DNA of 64,000 nucleotides from Chryseobacterium bernardetii. GTDB lineage: Bacteria; Bacteroidota; Bacteroidia; Flavobacteriales; Weeksellaceae. A model generated the notes under the pieces. The model had not been told where the DNA came from and did not search any database. It worked only from the letters and a program-made list of their open reading frames with translations. The stretch spans positions 1,364,001 to 1,428,000 of the forward strand of contig NZ_CP033932.1 in assembly GCF_003815975.1 (NCBI RefSeq), given 5' to 3'. This document shows, in pieces, positions 7,573-15,965 of the stretch. The position numbers and the translations under genes were made by a program. Numbering within the stretch: position 1 is the first letter of the stretch; every line of letters begins with the position of its first letter.

Positions 7573-8191
7573 GAATAGTTTATGATAATAAGAGATTGAT
7601 AATCAATGAATATTTTGATAACTCTATTTCGATAATATTTACGGTTTCCCATAATTATAGTTATAAAATTTTACTTAAAATTGTATCTTAAACTGATCTA
7701 ATCTAACTATTACGTAAATAGAAGTATTTGTAGTAGTGCTTTAATTAATAAAAAAAGATATTTTTGTATAAATTTAAAAGTGGCTTAAAAAGAAAAATTG
7801 AATTTTTATTTAAAAATACTTACTATTATTTAGATATTTCTTTACGAATTGGAATGTATAATAATGCCTAACTTTAGGATTGAAACGTTTCTATATAACG
7901 CTAGTTATAGTATTTTATAATAGAATAAACTTTAGCTACCAACTAATTATCAAGAAAAACTAATAACTAACCTCTTAAATTAAATATTATTATGATTCTT
8001 AAAAATCTTTTGAAAATAGCTGTTGCTCAATTTAAAGATTAATCTTTTTATTTTTTACAAAATACATTGTATATGGCTTTATTGTTATTTAATAGGAATT
8101 GCCTACTAAGTTACAATTGAAAAAACCTTGGAATAGGGTTTTAAATCCATTTGTATAAAAAACTACTAACAATTTTTATTCTTAAAACTAT
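7573..8191. other. AT-rich non-coding left end of the element
   Basis: No convincing gene. It contains the 13-bp palindrome ATTGATAATCAAT at 7595-7607, which carries the junction core in both orientations, and TTTTGATAACT at about 7613, also found near the right end (about 42074). A 15-codon frame starting at 7992, followed by the short palindrome AAAGATTAATCTTT and a T run, is too short to judge. Confidence 0.6.
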
Positions 8192-9496
8192 ATGAATGAT
8201 ATAGTAAACGACGATTCTCCAATTGATAATGAGAATTTTTTTTCTGAGAAGACAGGTAAGATATTGAGCATATTTGGTCTGGCAATCATTGCTTTGACAA
8301 TTATTTTATATCTTTTTTTGGGTAGCTGGTACTTTGAATGGTATTTTGATGAGGCGATAATGGGGCAGTTTGGAGATTTTATTGGCGGCTTTATTGGAAG
8401 TTTATTTTCCCTTGCTGGTGTTATTCTTTTTTATGTTGCTTTAAAAGAACAGAGGAAAGATATTAATATAAATCAGAGAAACCTTACTTTGCAAACTGAT
8501 GCATTAAATCAACAAGTAAATGAATTTAAAGATCAAAAGGAAGAGCTTGTAGAAACTCGAAAAGTTTACGAGGAACAAACTAGGCTAATTATGGAGCAAA
8601 CTAATTTGTATAGGTTGCAAAATAAGGAACTGAAAGAACAATCAGGTATTGCTAAGGCTCAGCAATTTGATGCAAGCTTCTTTTCTTATTTATCTGTTTT
8701 AAATGATTATAAGAATTCACTGAATATTTCCCATAAGTCTAGTAATTTTTTTGGAATGCTTACTGAAAAATTAAGAGATGTTGAATTGGAAGGTATGAAT
8801 ATGAGTAAATCTATTGAGATTATTTGTGAAAAGTATTTGGAGATTTATAATGAAAATAGGGATAAGTTATCACCATACTTTAAAACCTTATATAGACTGA
8901 TGGCTCTAGTTGATTCTTCAAATATTGACGAGTATAAAAAAAACGAATACTTCAAATTAATAAGGTCTCAACTTTCTGACGATGAATTATTAATTTTAAA
9001 TTATAATTATCAAACGAGTTTAGGTATTAAAGCAAGATCTTATGTTATTAAGTATTATATATTTAAACACCTAAATATATTAGATAAACTTGAGTTTGAA
9101 TGCGGATTAAGTGGGATTAAAAAGTATAAGCTAGAGCAATTTTTAAGATCAAATGAACATCTTATTATTGAAGGGTTAAAAGAATATGGTAGTATAGAGA
9201 CAAGTTCTGATATTTCAAAATCGAGTAAATATCAATTATTGGGAGTACAATTAGAACATAAACTTGTTATAAATGATAAGTTTCAGTTTTCCATAGTATT
9301 AGACATAAATGATTTTAATAATCAACTTGGACTTAGTAAAGAATTACTAAAAAAAATTATTTGTCGACATTTATATGCAATTTTATTTTTCTCTAAATAT
9401 CAAAATCCCACTGAATCAGAAATAGATGTTTCTGTTATTGAAGGAGAACACAAAATAGAGTTTTTATTTGTTGTCGAAAACTTAGAAAATTTGTAA
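8192..9496 (+). CDS. PutAbiC-like putative phage abortive infection membrane protein
   Basis: 434 residues. Two membrane helices lie near the N-terminus (about 22-46 and 58-82), the second starting with the family-typical GQFGDFIGGFIGSLFSLAG. A long coiled coil follows at about 85-150 (QRNLTLQTDALNQQVNEF), then QQFDASFFSYLSVLNDYKNSL at the start of the soluble domain. This layout matches proteins annotated as putative phage abortive infection proteins (putAbiC). The base composition is far more AT-rich than the flanking chromosome. The tandem-DUF262 gene starts one base after its stop codon, so the two form an operon. I infer an antiphage role; mechanism unknown. Confidence 0.7.
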   Translation: MNDIVNDDSPIDNENFFSEKTGKILSIFGLAIIALTIILYLFLGSWYFEWYFDEAIMGQFGDFIGGFIGSLFSLAGVILFYVALKEQRKDININQRNLTLQTDALNQQVNEFKDQKEELVETRKVYEEQTRLIMEQTNLYRLQNKELKEQSGIAKAQQFDASFFSYLSVLNDYKNSLNISHKSSNFFGMLTEKLRDVELEGMNMSKSIEIICEKYLEIYNENRDKLSPYFKTLYRLMALVDSSNIDEYKKNEYFKLIRSQLSDDELLILNYNYQTSLGIKARSYVIKYYIFKHLNILDKLEFECGLSGIKKYKLEQFLRSNEHLIIEGLKEYGSIETSSDISKSSKYQLLGVQLEHKLVINDKFQFSIVLDINDFNNQLGLSKELLKKIICRHLYAILFFSKYQNPTESEIDVSVIEGEHKIEFLFVVENLENL

Positions 9497-9497
9497 T

Positions 9498-11801
9498 ATG
9501 AGCAATTTAATTGAGAAAAATTTTATAGATATATTTAAAGGTAGTTTAAAGATTACCCCTCGAACAATATCAATCAAAACTCTTTTAAGTGAACGTAATC
9601 TTAGAAGAATAGACTACAAACCTTATTATCAGCGTAATTATGTTTGGGATAATGTTAAACAAACATTTTTCATCGAAAGTGTGATTTTAGGAACTGAAAT
9701 TCCTCCTTTAATTTTATTTAAATCAGGTACTAGTATTGAAGTAATTGATGGTAGGCAAAGATTTGAAACATTAAAAAGGTTCATTGAAAACGATTTCACT
9801 TTAACAGAAAAAGGATTATTATCACTTCCTGCTCTTGCTAAACAAAACTATAATAAATTAAGTGAAGAAGTTAGAGAGATTTTCTGGAATTCTAATATTA
9901 GAATTTTTGAATTTGAAGTAATTGTAGGAATTGATGAAAAGTTGGAAGACAAAATAAAAAAAGAAATTTTCAGGAGGTATAATACTGGAATTACTTCACT
10001 GACTTCTGTAGAAGTTGATGCTGCTAAATATGATACAGACTACTTATCAGAACTATTTGAAAAAGAAATCAAAAACAATGAATTGTTTTATTCCAATTTG
10101 AAAGAATGTTTCTTTGCAAATGATTATGCTACTGCTGACATTATAGAGAAAATGAATGATTTCTTAAGACGCTCATTTATTCTTTCAAAATTTCCCATAT
10201 CTCAATATGCAAGAGGGGCTAGGAGAAATGAGATATTGTCAATACTATATGAAACATTCGTTAATTCATCGGATGATTTATCCGAAGAGTTTGTACTATA
10301 TAAAAATCAGCTTGAAAAATTATTTATTCTTAACAACTTTTTTATTAATAACAATTTTGTTCATAGGAATAGATTTATAAATGAAGCTGTACTTTGGGCA
10401 ATTCGCATTTTAGAGCAAGAGGGCATTAATATAGAACCAATTGAAATTCAGAAAGATTTATTAAAATATTTAAAAGATAATCAATTTGTTTATGCCGAGG
10501 ATAGTGCTTATTATTATAAAAATATCATAGATCGCTTTACTAATATTACTCAATTTTTTGAAAAAAAATTTAGGTTTAATTTTGATATATATATTAGAAA
10601 GACGGAATTTAAAGATGAGTTAAAAGATCTATTGCAGACGGATAGTGATGCTCAAGATGTGTTAAAGAATTTAGCAAGTTTACGTATTAATAAGCCATCC
10701 CCTGTTTCTAAACCTATTGAGGAAATATTATCAGACGTGCAGTCCTTCAAATATTTGATTCGACCTTCCTATCAAAGACAGGAAAAAATATCTGTATATA
10801 AGGCTTCATCTATTATTGAAAGTATTTTATTGGGTATTAATTTGCCTCCTGTATTTATATTTAAGAGGAAAGATAATGTTAAGGAGGTGATAGATGGACA
10901 ACAAAGATTGTTGTCTATTATTGCTTTTTTAGGACGAAAATATGTAAACGAAAATGGAGAGTTAACACATTCTATTAATAATAATTTTAAACTAAAAGGT
11001 TTAAAAATATTGGATAAGAATGGAATGGTATATTCGGCTTTATCGAGTTTGGAAAAAGATAAAATCTTAGACTTTATTATTGATGAGATTATAATTGAGG
11101 AGAGTTTAAATGAAGGGTTTTCGGCGACTGATTTATTTATAAGATTAAATCAAAAGCCTTATCCTATTAATAATAATTCTTTTGAAATGTGGAATTCTAC
11201 TGTAGATAATGATGTTATCAATAAGATTAAGCAAGTTACGGATGAAAATATTTCTTGGTTTTATAGCAAAGAAAGAACAGATGGGAAAACTGATAGAATG
11301 GAGAATGAGGAATTAATAACTATTCTGTCTTATCTAGTTTATCATTTACAAAAAAATGAACCTTATAACAAAGTATTAGGGTTGTTTCCACGAATAGATC
11401 GAATTACTTGCAGAATAAAAAATAAATCTGCAATTACAGATTTTTTAACAAAGTTAGATGAAAACAGTGTGGAAAAACAGTTGTTTATGGAAAGTATTGA
11501 GAAAACACAAGAATTAATAGATAAGTTTGGTGAATTGTTCGATGAAACAACTAGAAAGGACGAAATAAATGAATTCTTTAATGTCAAAAACTCTAGATCC
11601 TTTAGAAGGTCGTACCAAGATTTTTATATTACTTGGTTGGTGCTAAATTCAGGAAATAATGAGAAGAACTCACTTAGTATTAAAAATGTTATTAGAGAAA
11701 TGTTAGTTCTTTTAAAAAATGCTAATGGTGAAAAAGTGAATGAATCTTACTTTAATAAATTTTCAAAAAAATTAGATGACATTTTAAATATTAAAAGCTA
11801 G
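9498..11801 (+). CDS. Tandem DUF262 (ParB/Srx-fold NTPase-nuclease-like) protein
   Basis: 767 residues with two DUF262 copies. The first (about 20-220) has KPYYQRNYVWD and EVIDGRQRFETL; the second (about 410-600) has RPSYQRQEKISV and EVIDGQQRLLSI. DG(R/Q)QR is the family's nucleotide-binding/catalytic motif, seen in GmrS, SspE and BrxU-type restriction factors. No HNH/DUF1524 nuclease domain is visible after either copy, unlike GmrSD or SspE. A substantial helical C-terminus follows. It is translationally coupled to the upstream PutAbiC-like gene, and the pair looks like a two-component defence system with a membrane partner. The activity is not predictable from sequence. Confidence 0.75.
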   Translation: MSNLIEKNFIDIFKGSLKITPRTISIKTLLSERNLRRIDYKPYYQRNYVWDNVKQTFFIESVILGTEIPPLILFKSGTSIEVIDGRQRFETLKRFIENDFTLTEKGLLSLPALAKQNYNKLSEEVREIFWNSNIRIFEFEVIVGIDEKLEDKIKKEIFRRYNTGITSLTSVEVDAAKYDTDYLSELFEKEIKNNELFYSNLKECFFANDYATADIIEKMNDFLRRSFILSKFPISQYARGARRNEILSILYETFVNSSDDLSEEFVLYKNQLEKLFILNNFFINNNFVHRNRFINEAVLWAIRILEQEGINIEPIEIQKDLLKYLKDNQFVYAEDSAYYYKNIIDRFTNITQFFEKKFRFNFDIYIRKTEFKDELKDLLQTDSDAQDVLKNLASLRINKPSPVSKPIEEILSDVQSFKYLIRPSYQRQEKISVYKASSIIESILLGINLPPVFIFKRKDNVKEVIDGQQRLLSIIAFLGRKYVNENGELTHSINNNFKLKGLKILDKNGMVYSALSSLEKDKILDFIIDEIIIEESLNEGFSATDLFIRLNQKPYPINNNSFEMWNSTVDNDVINKIKQVTDENISWFYSKERTDGKTDRMENEELITILSYLVYHLQKNEPYNKVLGLFPRIDRITCRIKNKSAITDFLTKLDENSVEKQLFMESIEKTQELIDKFGELFDETTRKDEINEFFNVKNSRSFRRSYQDFYITWLVLNSGNNEKNSLSIKNVIREMLVLLKNANGEKVNESYFNKFSKKLDDILNIKS

Positions 11802-11896
11802 TATTATTTGTATAAAAAGTTTCTTTATAGAAACTTTTTATTTTTTTCAACTATAACTAAAGTCGCTTTCAAAAGGAAGTATATGATTATTTTTTA

Positions 11897-12139
11897 TTAT
11901 TCTTCGAATCCTTCTGAGAAAAATTCTTCCAGAGTCATATCAAAAGCATATATTATTTTCGCCAATGTGCTGAATCTTAAATCTTCTCCTTTTTCGTATC
12001 TTCCAAATTGAGCTCTAGAAATATTGTGTTCATAAGCGAAATATTCATAGCTAGAATAACCTTTAGCTATTCTTAGTTCTCTTATTCTTTTCCCAAGCTT
12101 CTTCAGGATTTCTTCCTTTAAAAATTCTTTTTCCTCCAT
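11897..12139 (-). CDS. XRE-family helix-turn-helix regulator
   Basis: 80 residues comprising a single HTH_3 domain: IRELRIAKGYSSYEYFAYEHNISRAQ is the scaffold and first helices, and FGRYEKGEDLRFSTL is the recognition helix and turn. It probably represses nearby promoters as a dimer. It is convergent with the DUF262 gene and divergent from the superinfection-immunity-like gene at 12309, with about 170 bp of shared intergenic DNA in which no clear palindrome stands out. A role as regulator of this defence-like block is inference from position. Confidence 0.8.
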   Translation of the reverse strand: MEEKEFLKEEILKKLGKRIRELRIAKGYSSYEYFAYEHNISRAQFGRYEKGEDLRFSTLAKIIYAFDMTLEEFFSEGFEE

Positions 12140-12308
12140 ATAGCCTCAATTAGAGAATACAAAGCTTGGAAATAAGCGCCAGTTATGTTACCACTAAAAA
12201 GATGTATCTTATTAGTAGCTTTTTTTAAGAAAAGTTTTATATTTGACCTATTCTTTATTGTGAGGCTGCTGACATAAAGAGAAATAGATTAAAAATAAAT
12301 TATAAATA

Positions 12309-12671
12309 ATGTTGGTAATACTTTCTGCTATAAGCCATAGTGATGGAGAAGCTCTTTTTTTTAGAATAATTCTTTTCATTTATTTTGCTCCTACTATAAT
12401 AGCTTTATTTAGAACTCCAATTATAAAGTTTAAATTCTTCAGTGTATTATTTATTAATCTTTTTTTTGGCTGGACTTTATATGGTTGGTGGCTGGCATTT
12501 GCAAAGGCTTTTTCAAGTAAGAATATTATTAATCTTAGGCGAAAGTCACAAGACCCTTTAATACTTGATAAGTACGATCAGCTTAGTAAATTAGATAATT
12601 TGCGTTCTCAAGGTATTATTAATGAAGAAGAATTTGAAACCGAAAAGAATAAAATTTTAAATCAGAAATAG
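12309..12671 (+). CDS. Superinfection-immunity-like membrane protein with SHOCT tail
   Basis: 120 residues. Two membrane helices flank the segment TIIALFRTPIIKFKFFSV, followed by INLFFGWTLYGWWLAFAKAFS, which matches the superinfection immunity (T4 Imm-like) family, in which FGWTxxGWxxA is typical. The C-terminus LSKLDNLRSQGIINEEEFE has the SHOCT form (oligomerisation motif). T4 Imm-type proteins block DNA entry of related phages, but many bacterial homologues are untested. It is followed after 14 bp by a 52-aa basic protein. A shorter paralogue without the SHOCT tail, followed by a homologous small gene, occurs at 29617-29844. Confidence 0.75.
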   Translation: MLVILSAISHSDGEALFFRIILFIYFAPTIIALFRTPIIKFKFFSVLFINLFFGWTLYGWWLAFAKAFSSKNIINLRRKSQDPLILDKYDQLSKLDNLRSQGIINEEEFETEKNKILNQK

Positions 12672-12685
12672 TTAATCTAAATGCA

Positions 12686-12844
12686 ATGATGAAGGTTATT
12701 CTAAAAATTAATGAAAAGGATTTAGATTTTATGTTAAAGGAATTTTTTAAACTTGAGATTAAGGAAATCAAAATTAAGAGAATTGCTAAGAATAAAAATA
12801 TGCGGCAGGTTCCTATCAGCACATATAATGAACCTGATAAGTAA
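12686..12844 (+). CDS. Small basic protein, partner of the superinfection-immunity-like gene (copy 1)
   Basis: 52 residues, MMKVILKINEKDLDFMLKEF then a Lys/Ile-rich stretch. It is not a known family, but it is real by comparison: a 55-residue homologue (MVKVILKVHKTEVDPVLSKL) follows the other superinfection-immunity-like gene at 29403-29570. Shared features are the start (VILK), a leucine-patterned helix, and the core KxIKIKxxxK. It starts 14 bp after the membrane protein gene and ends 7 bp before the next small gene, so it is part of one operon. Its small size and basic charge suggest binding to nucleic acid or to the partner; unproven. Confidence 0.65.
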   Translation: MMKVILKINEKDLDFMLKEFFKLEIKEIKIKRIAKNKNMRQVPISTYNEPDK

Positions 12845-12851
12845 ATTTTAT

Positions 12852-13031
12852 ATGAAAAAGGTAGAATTAAGAAAGCTGATTGACACATCAGAAAAAAGAG
12901 GTGTTGTTGTTTATAAAGGAAAAGATGCTAGAAAGAAATTTGATGAGAGCGTTACTCAAAAGAAATTAATTATATTCTCTAAATTGATAGGAGATAAAAT
13001 AGGGGAAGTTAAAAGGATTTTGGAAACCTGA
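12852..13031 (+). CDS. Small hypothetical protein (59 aa)
   Basis: Not recognised. Starts at the ATG at 12852 (MKKVELRKLIDTSEKRG), 7 bp after the preceding small gene. It is Lys-rich, with a predicted strand-helix pattern (GVVVYKGKDARKKFDES, then KKLIIFSKLIGDKIGEVKRIL). No membrane helix or signal peptide. Tight spacing makes it the third gene of the superinfection-immunity-like operon; it has no counterpart next to the second copy of the module. Confidence 0.5.
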   Translation: MKKVELRKLIDTSEKRGVVVYKGKDARKKFDESVTQKKLIIFSKLIGDKIGEVKRILET

Positions 13032-13156
13032 TATTATTAAGTAATTTCAGGTGATCTATACTTTAAATAGTTATTTACGAGAATCCGTAATTTTATGAAT
13101 AGTTTAATTTGTTTATTTGTTACTTTGATTTATTCGAATAACATAATAAATAAAAA

Positions 13157-13861
13157 ATGAAAAGATTTTTTGATGCACTTCTTGCAAATAGTATATTAAC
13201 ATTTTTAAAGGAATATTTCGCAATTATTATTTTTGTTCCTACATTATTAGGGGGATTGGGGCAGCTTTACCAATTAGTATCACTTTCTCCATCTCTTATA
13301 GAATACTTTTCTATTAGTCAGCTTCTAATTGATGGTATTTTAATACTTATTAGGTCTCCCTTATATCTTATAGGAATTCTTTCATATGGTTTTTATCTGG
13401 CTATTAAGAATGATAAACGACAACACATAAAATTTTGGATTACTTTATTTTTTGCTTTGCTAGCCCTAGGACTAAATATTTATAGGGATTTCGTAGATGA
13501 AAATTATTATAAACTCTTCAAAAGTTTTATGCTACTTGGAATTAATATTTTTTTCATTTTTCTTTATAAAAATATGGGAAATGCAAAGACTAGTTTAAAG
13601 ATTTTTGAACTTGTTATCACTGCTGTTTTATTCTCGATACTACTAAATATTTTGGATAGGCAATTTGATTATAATTCTATAGAAAATATTTCTTTATTAA
13701 CGGATAAAGTAAAAGCTCAGTATCCTAAAGCTGAATTTAGATATTATAATGATAAGTTTGTGATTTTTGAAAATACAACTAATCAAAGATATATCATTAA
13801 AGAGTTCGGAGATTTGTTTAAGGAAAGTAATTTAAAGGATAGCTCCATTATAACAAAATGA
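13157..13861 (+). CDS. Integral membrane protein of unknown function
   Basis: 234 residues with about five predicted membrane helices (roughly 17-40, 52-78, 85-105, 116-136 and 142-165) and a soluble C-terminal tail of about 65 residues with a strand-rich pattern (KAEFRYYNDKFVIFENTTNQ). No family recognised. Base composition is as AT-rich as the rest of the 8-14 kb block, suggesting a common foreign origin. It is separated by 125 bp from the upstream small genes and is not obviously co-transcribed with them. Confidence 0.6.
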   Translation: MKRFFDALLANSILTFLKEYFAIIIFVPTLLGGLGQLYQLVSLSPSLIEYFSISQLLIDGILILIRSPLYLIGILSYGFYLAIKNDKRQHIKFWITLFFALLALGLNIYRDFVDENYYKLFKSFMLLGINIFFIFLYKNMGNAKTSLKIFELVITAVLFSILLNILDRQFDYNSIENISLLTDKVKAQYPKAEFRYYNDKFVIFENTTNQRYIIKEFGDLFKESNLKDSSIITK

Positions 13862-13895
13862 AATGATTAAACATTTTCAAGTTAGTTTAAAAAAC

Positions 13896-14138
13896 TTATT
13901 TCAATCGAAGTTGGAAAGTTAAATTAATCAGTTCTTTCATAGTACTGTTGATTTAGAAATTCTATATCCCATACTCCTAAAGGTCACTTTTCATAATGAG
14001 TAATGAACCATTAGTGAGTAGCAAGCTATATTTACCTGGATGATGATCTATTTTTCTGAAATCGAAATTCCTGGTTTGTCTAAGGCTTACTGATGCAATC
14101 ATTGAGTGCTTACCGTAGTTGATATCGGCGTAAAGTAT
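13896..14138 (-). pseudogene. alkB: alkB-like 2OG-Fe(II) DNA dealkylase remnant
   Basis: On the minus strand one frame reads YADINYGKHSMIASVSL, RQTRNFDFRK, NGSLLIMKSDL, then stop, EYGI, stop, NF, stop, and ends KELINLTFQLRLK. These match the AlkB C-terminal half in order: H-x-D region, IASVSLG-TR-F-FR, NGSLLxMKG, QEYW, and ERINLTFR. Three in-frame stops sit where Gln or other codons are expected, and the first metal ligand His is Tyr, so the gene is dead. The N-terminal half is missing. AlkB repairs alkylated bases by oxidative demethylation. It shows that the element once carried another DNA-repair gene. Confidence 0.7.
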
Positions 14139-14148
14139 TTAATATTTT

Positions 14149-14183
14149 GCGTCGAGTTCTGTCGTTGTACTGTAGTAGATTTG
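14149..14183 (+). promoter_or_regulatory. WYL-type promoter H (before the T9SS/RHS block)
   Basis: Plus strand: GCGTCGAGTTCTGTCGT, 10 bases, TAGATTTG; CTGTC-N12-TA, the same architecture as promoters A-E. It abuts the dead alkB gene and reads toward 14337. The first ATG downstream opens only a 17-codon frame, so its target is either the RHS operon 150 bp on or a lost gene. Confidence 0.55.
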
Positions 14184-14336
14184 TAGAATCAATGAAGGGC
14201 TATAGAATCACAGAAGATTTCCTAATGTTTGGAAATATTTTGTATTAAATCACGTATATACGACTTATATGAACTAAAAAAGTTAAATTTGTGCAAAATT
14301 TGAAAAGCTAATTACTAAACTCAAAACAACACGGGA

Positions 14337-15956
14337 ATGAAAAAGATTTATCTCAGTGCATGTCTTATATGTACAGTTCTTGGGGTGTCTGCCCAAGAGG
14401 TTCTGTGGCAGAAAGATATCAGATCTTCTACCCAGGATTTTCTAAGTCAGGTTACCACTACCATCGATCAGCAGTATCTTATTACGGGAAGCTCCATACA
14501 GAGCGATAAACTTCAGCAGGGAAGCAAACAGAACAACGGTTACGACTTCCATCTGGTTAAGCTTAACCAGCAGGGAGAAGAAGTCTGGGAAAAATATTTC
14601 TCCGGGGACAATCACGATTATTTATCTTCTACAGTAAGCACCCAGGAGGGTGGATTTTTAATTTCCGGAACCAGCTATTCGGAGAAAGGTTTAGATAAAA
14701 AAGAGGAATCCAAAGGCGGATCAGATATCTGGCTCATCAGAATCAATGAATTCGGGGATGAATTATGGCAGAAAACGTTGGGAACCTCTTCTGATGAAGA
14801 AGCCAGAGCAGTAATTCAAAGTACAGATTTAGGCTTTTTTGTCGCCGGAAATGTACAGAACTCTTCCAGTGGCTATGGTTCAAAAGATGTCTGGATCACC
14901 AGGATCAATAAGGATGGCAAGGAACTTTCCCAGCTGATTTTAGGCGGAAAAGGCCTGGATGAAGTGGAAAAGATGATTCCCACAAAAGACGGTGGCGCTT
15001 TATTAGGGATTTACTCAAGGAGCTCCGAGTTCCGAGGTTCGGGATCCGGGATTAGATATCCTGAAGCAAGATCTTCTGCTGCAGATACTGCTACCCGCAA
15101 CCTGCTATCTGCAGTCTCAAAACAAAGCAGTAATTTCGGTGAAGGGGATTACTGGATCGTTAAGCTGGATAAAAACGGAAAAGTAGAATGGGAAAAGAAC
15201 TTTGGTGGTAAAGGAGATGATCATATCAGAACATTGGCTTTAACATCAAATGGTTACATCATCGGTGGGGAATCGAGATCAGAAAGGTCTGGCAACAAAA
15301 CCGTAGGAATTGAAGAAGGCACAGATCTTTGGATCATTGCTCTTAACGAAAGAGGGGATGAGCAGTGGCAGAAGTCCTACAATTTCAAAAATCGGGATAT
15401 ACTGATGGGAATGAATGTGATTCATTCTTCAGACAATCAATCTAAAGGAATTCTGTTAGGTGGTTACACCCAAGCCGAGGGAAGAATAGAAAAAGATGAT
15501 GAAACCTTCTGGATGTTATATCTGGATTGCAACGGCAATGAGCAGTGGAGAAAGCATGTAGCAGGAGAATCTAGGCAAAAAGAAGAGCGGCTTTCGGACT
15601 TGAAACTAAATCGTGATGGTTCAATTGTTTTAGCAGGAACCAGTGCCAAAGAATTAGGGAAAGAAAACTGGAAGATTGTAAAGTTGGGTGACAAACAGGT
15701 GAATGATTTAATTGCAAAATACGATATCAAAGTCTATCCAAATCCGGTAACTGATTATGCCTATGTAGAAATCGGATTTGATTTCAAAGAAGCTGATATT
15801 ATGCTATATGATATGAGCGGAAGGCAACTTCAAAACTTCGAAACCAAGAATAGAGTGACTAAAATTAATACGCAAGCTTTAGTACAGGGAGCTTATTTGG
15901 TGACGATAAAAACTGATAATAATAAAACAGCGAATGCAAAGCTGATAAAAAAATAA
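14337..15956 (+). CDS. T9SS-secreted repeat protein with type A sorting domain
   Basis: 539 residues. A signal peptide (MKKIYLSACLICTVLGVSAQ) is followed by about seven blade-like repeats. These pair a DGGFL-x-GxS type strand with a D-x-W-(L/I)-(I/V)-(R/K)-(I/L) and GxxxWxK(x)xG strand, as in beta-propeller surface proteins. The C-terminal 75 residues are a type A sorting domain (YPNPVTDYAYVEI, LYDMSGRQL, GAYLVTIKT, ANAKLIKK), which directs type IX secretion and cell-surface attachment. It is 9 bp upstream of the RHS-associated genes, and its codon choice is closer to the chromosome than theirs. Probably part of the RHS delivery operon. Confidence 0.8.
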   Translation: MKKIYLSACLICTVLGVSAQEVLWQKDIRSSTQDFLSQVTTTIDQQYLITGSSIQSDKLQQGSKQNNGYDFHLVKLNQQGEEVWEKYFSGDNHDYLSSTVSTQEGGFLISGTSYSEKGLDKKEESKGGSDIWLIRINEFGDELWQKTLGTSSDEEARAVIQSTDLGFFVAGNVQNSSSGYGSKDVWITRINKDGKELSQLILGGKGLDEVEKMIPTKDGGALLGIYSRSSEFRGSGSGIRYPEARSSAADTATRNLLSAVSKQSSNFGEGDYWIVKLDKNGKVEWEKNFGGKGDDHIRTLALTSNGYIIGGESRSERSGNKTVGIEEGTDLWIIALNERGDEQWQKSYNFKNRDILMGMNVIHSSDNQSKGILLGGYTQAEGRIEKDDETFWMLYLDCNGNEQWRKHVAGESRQKEERLSDLKLNRDGSIVLAGTSAKELGKENWKIVKLGDKQVNDLIAKYDIKVYPNPVTDYAYVEIGFDFKEADIMLYDMSGRQLQNFETKNRVTKINTQALVQGAYLVTIKTDNNKTANAKLIKK

Positions 15957-15965
15957 GGATAAATA

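Noticed and set aside
11808..12011. 67-codon plus-strand frame after the DUF262 gene
   Set aside because: Mostly antisense to the XRE regulator, whose protein sequence is clearly recognisable.
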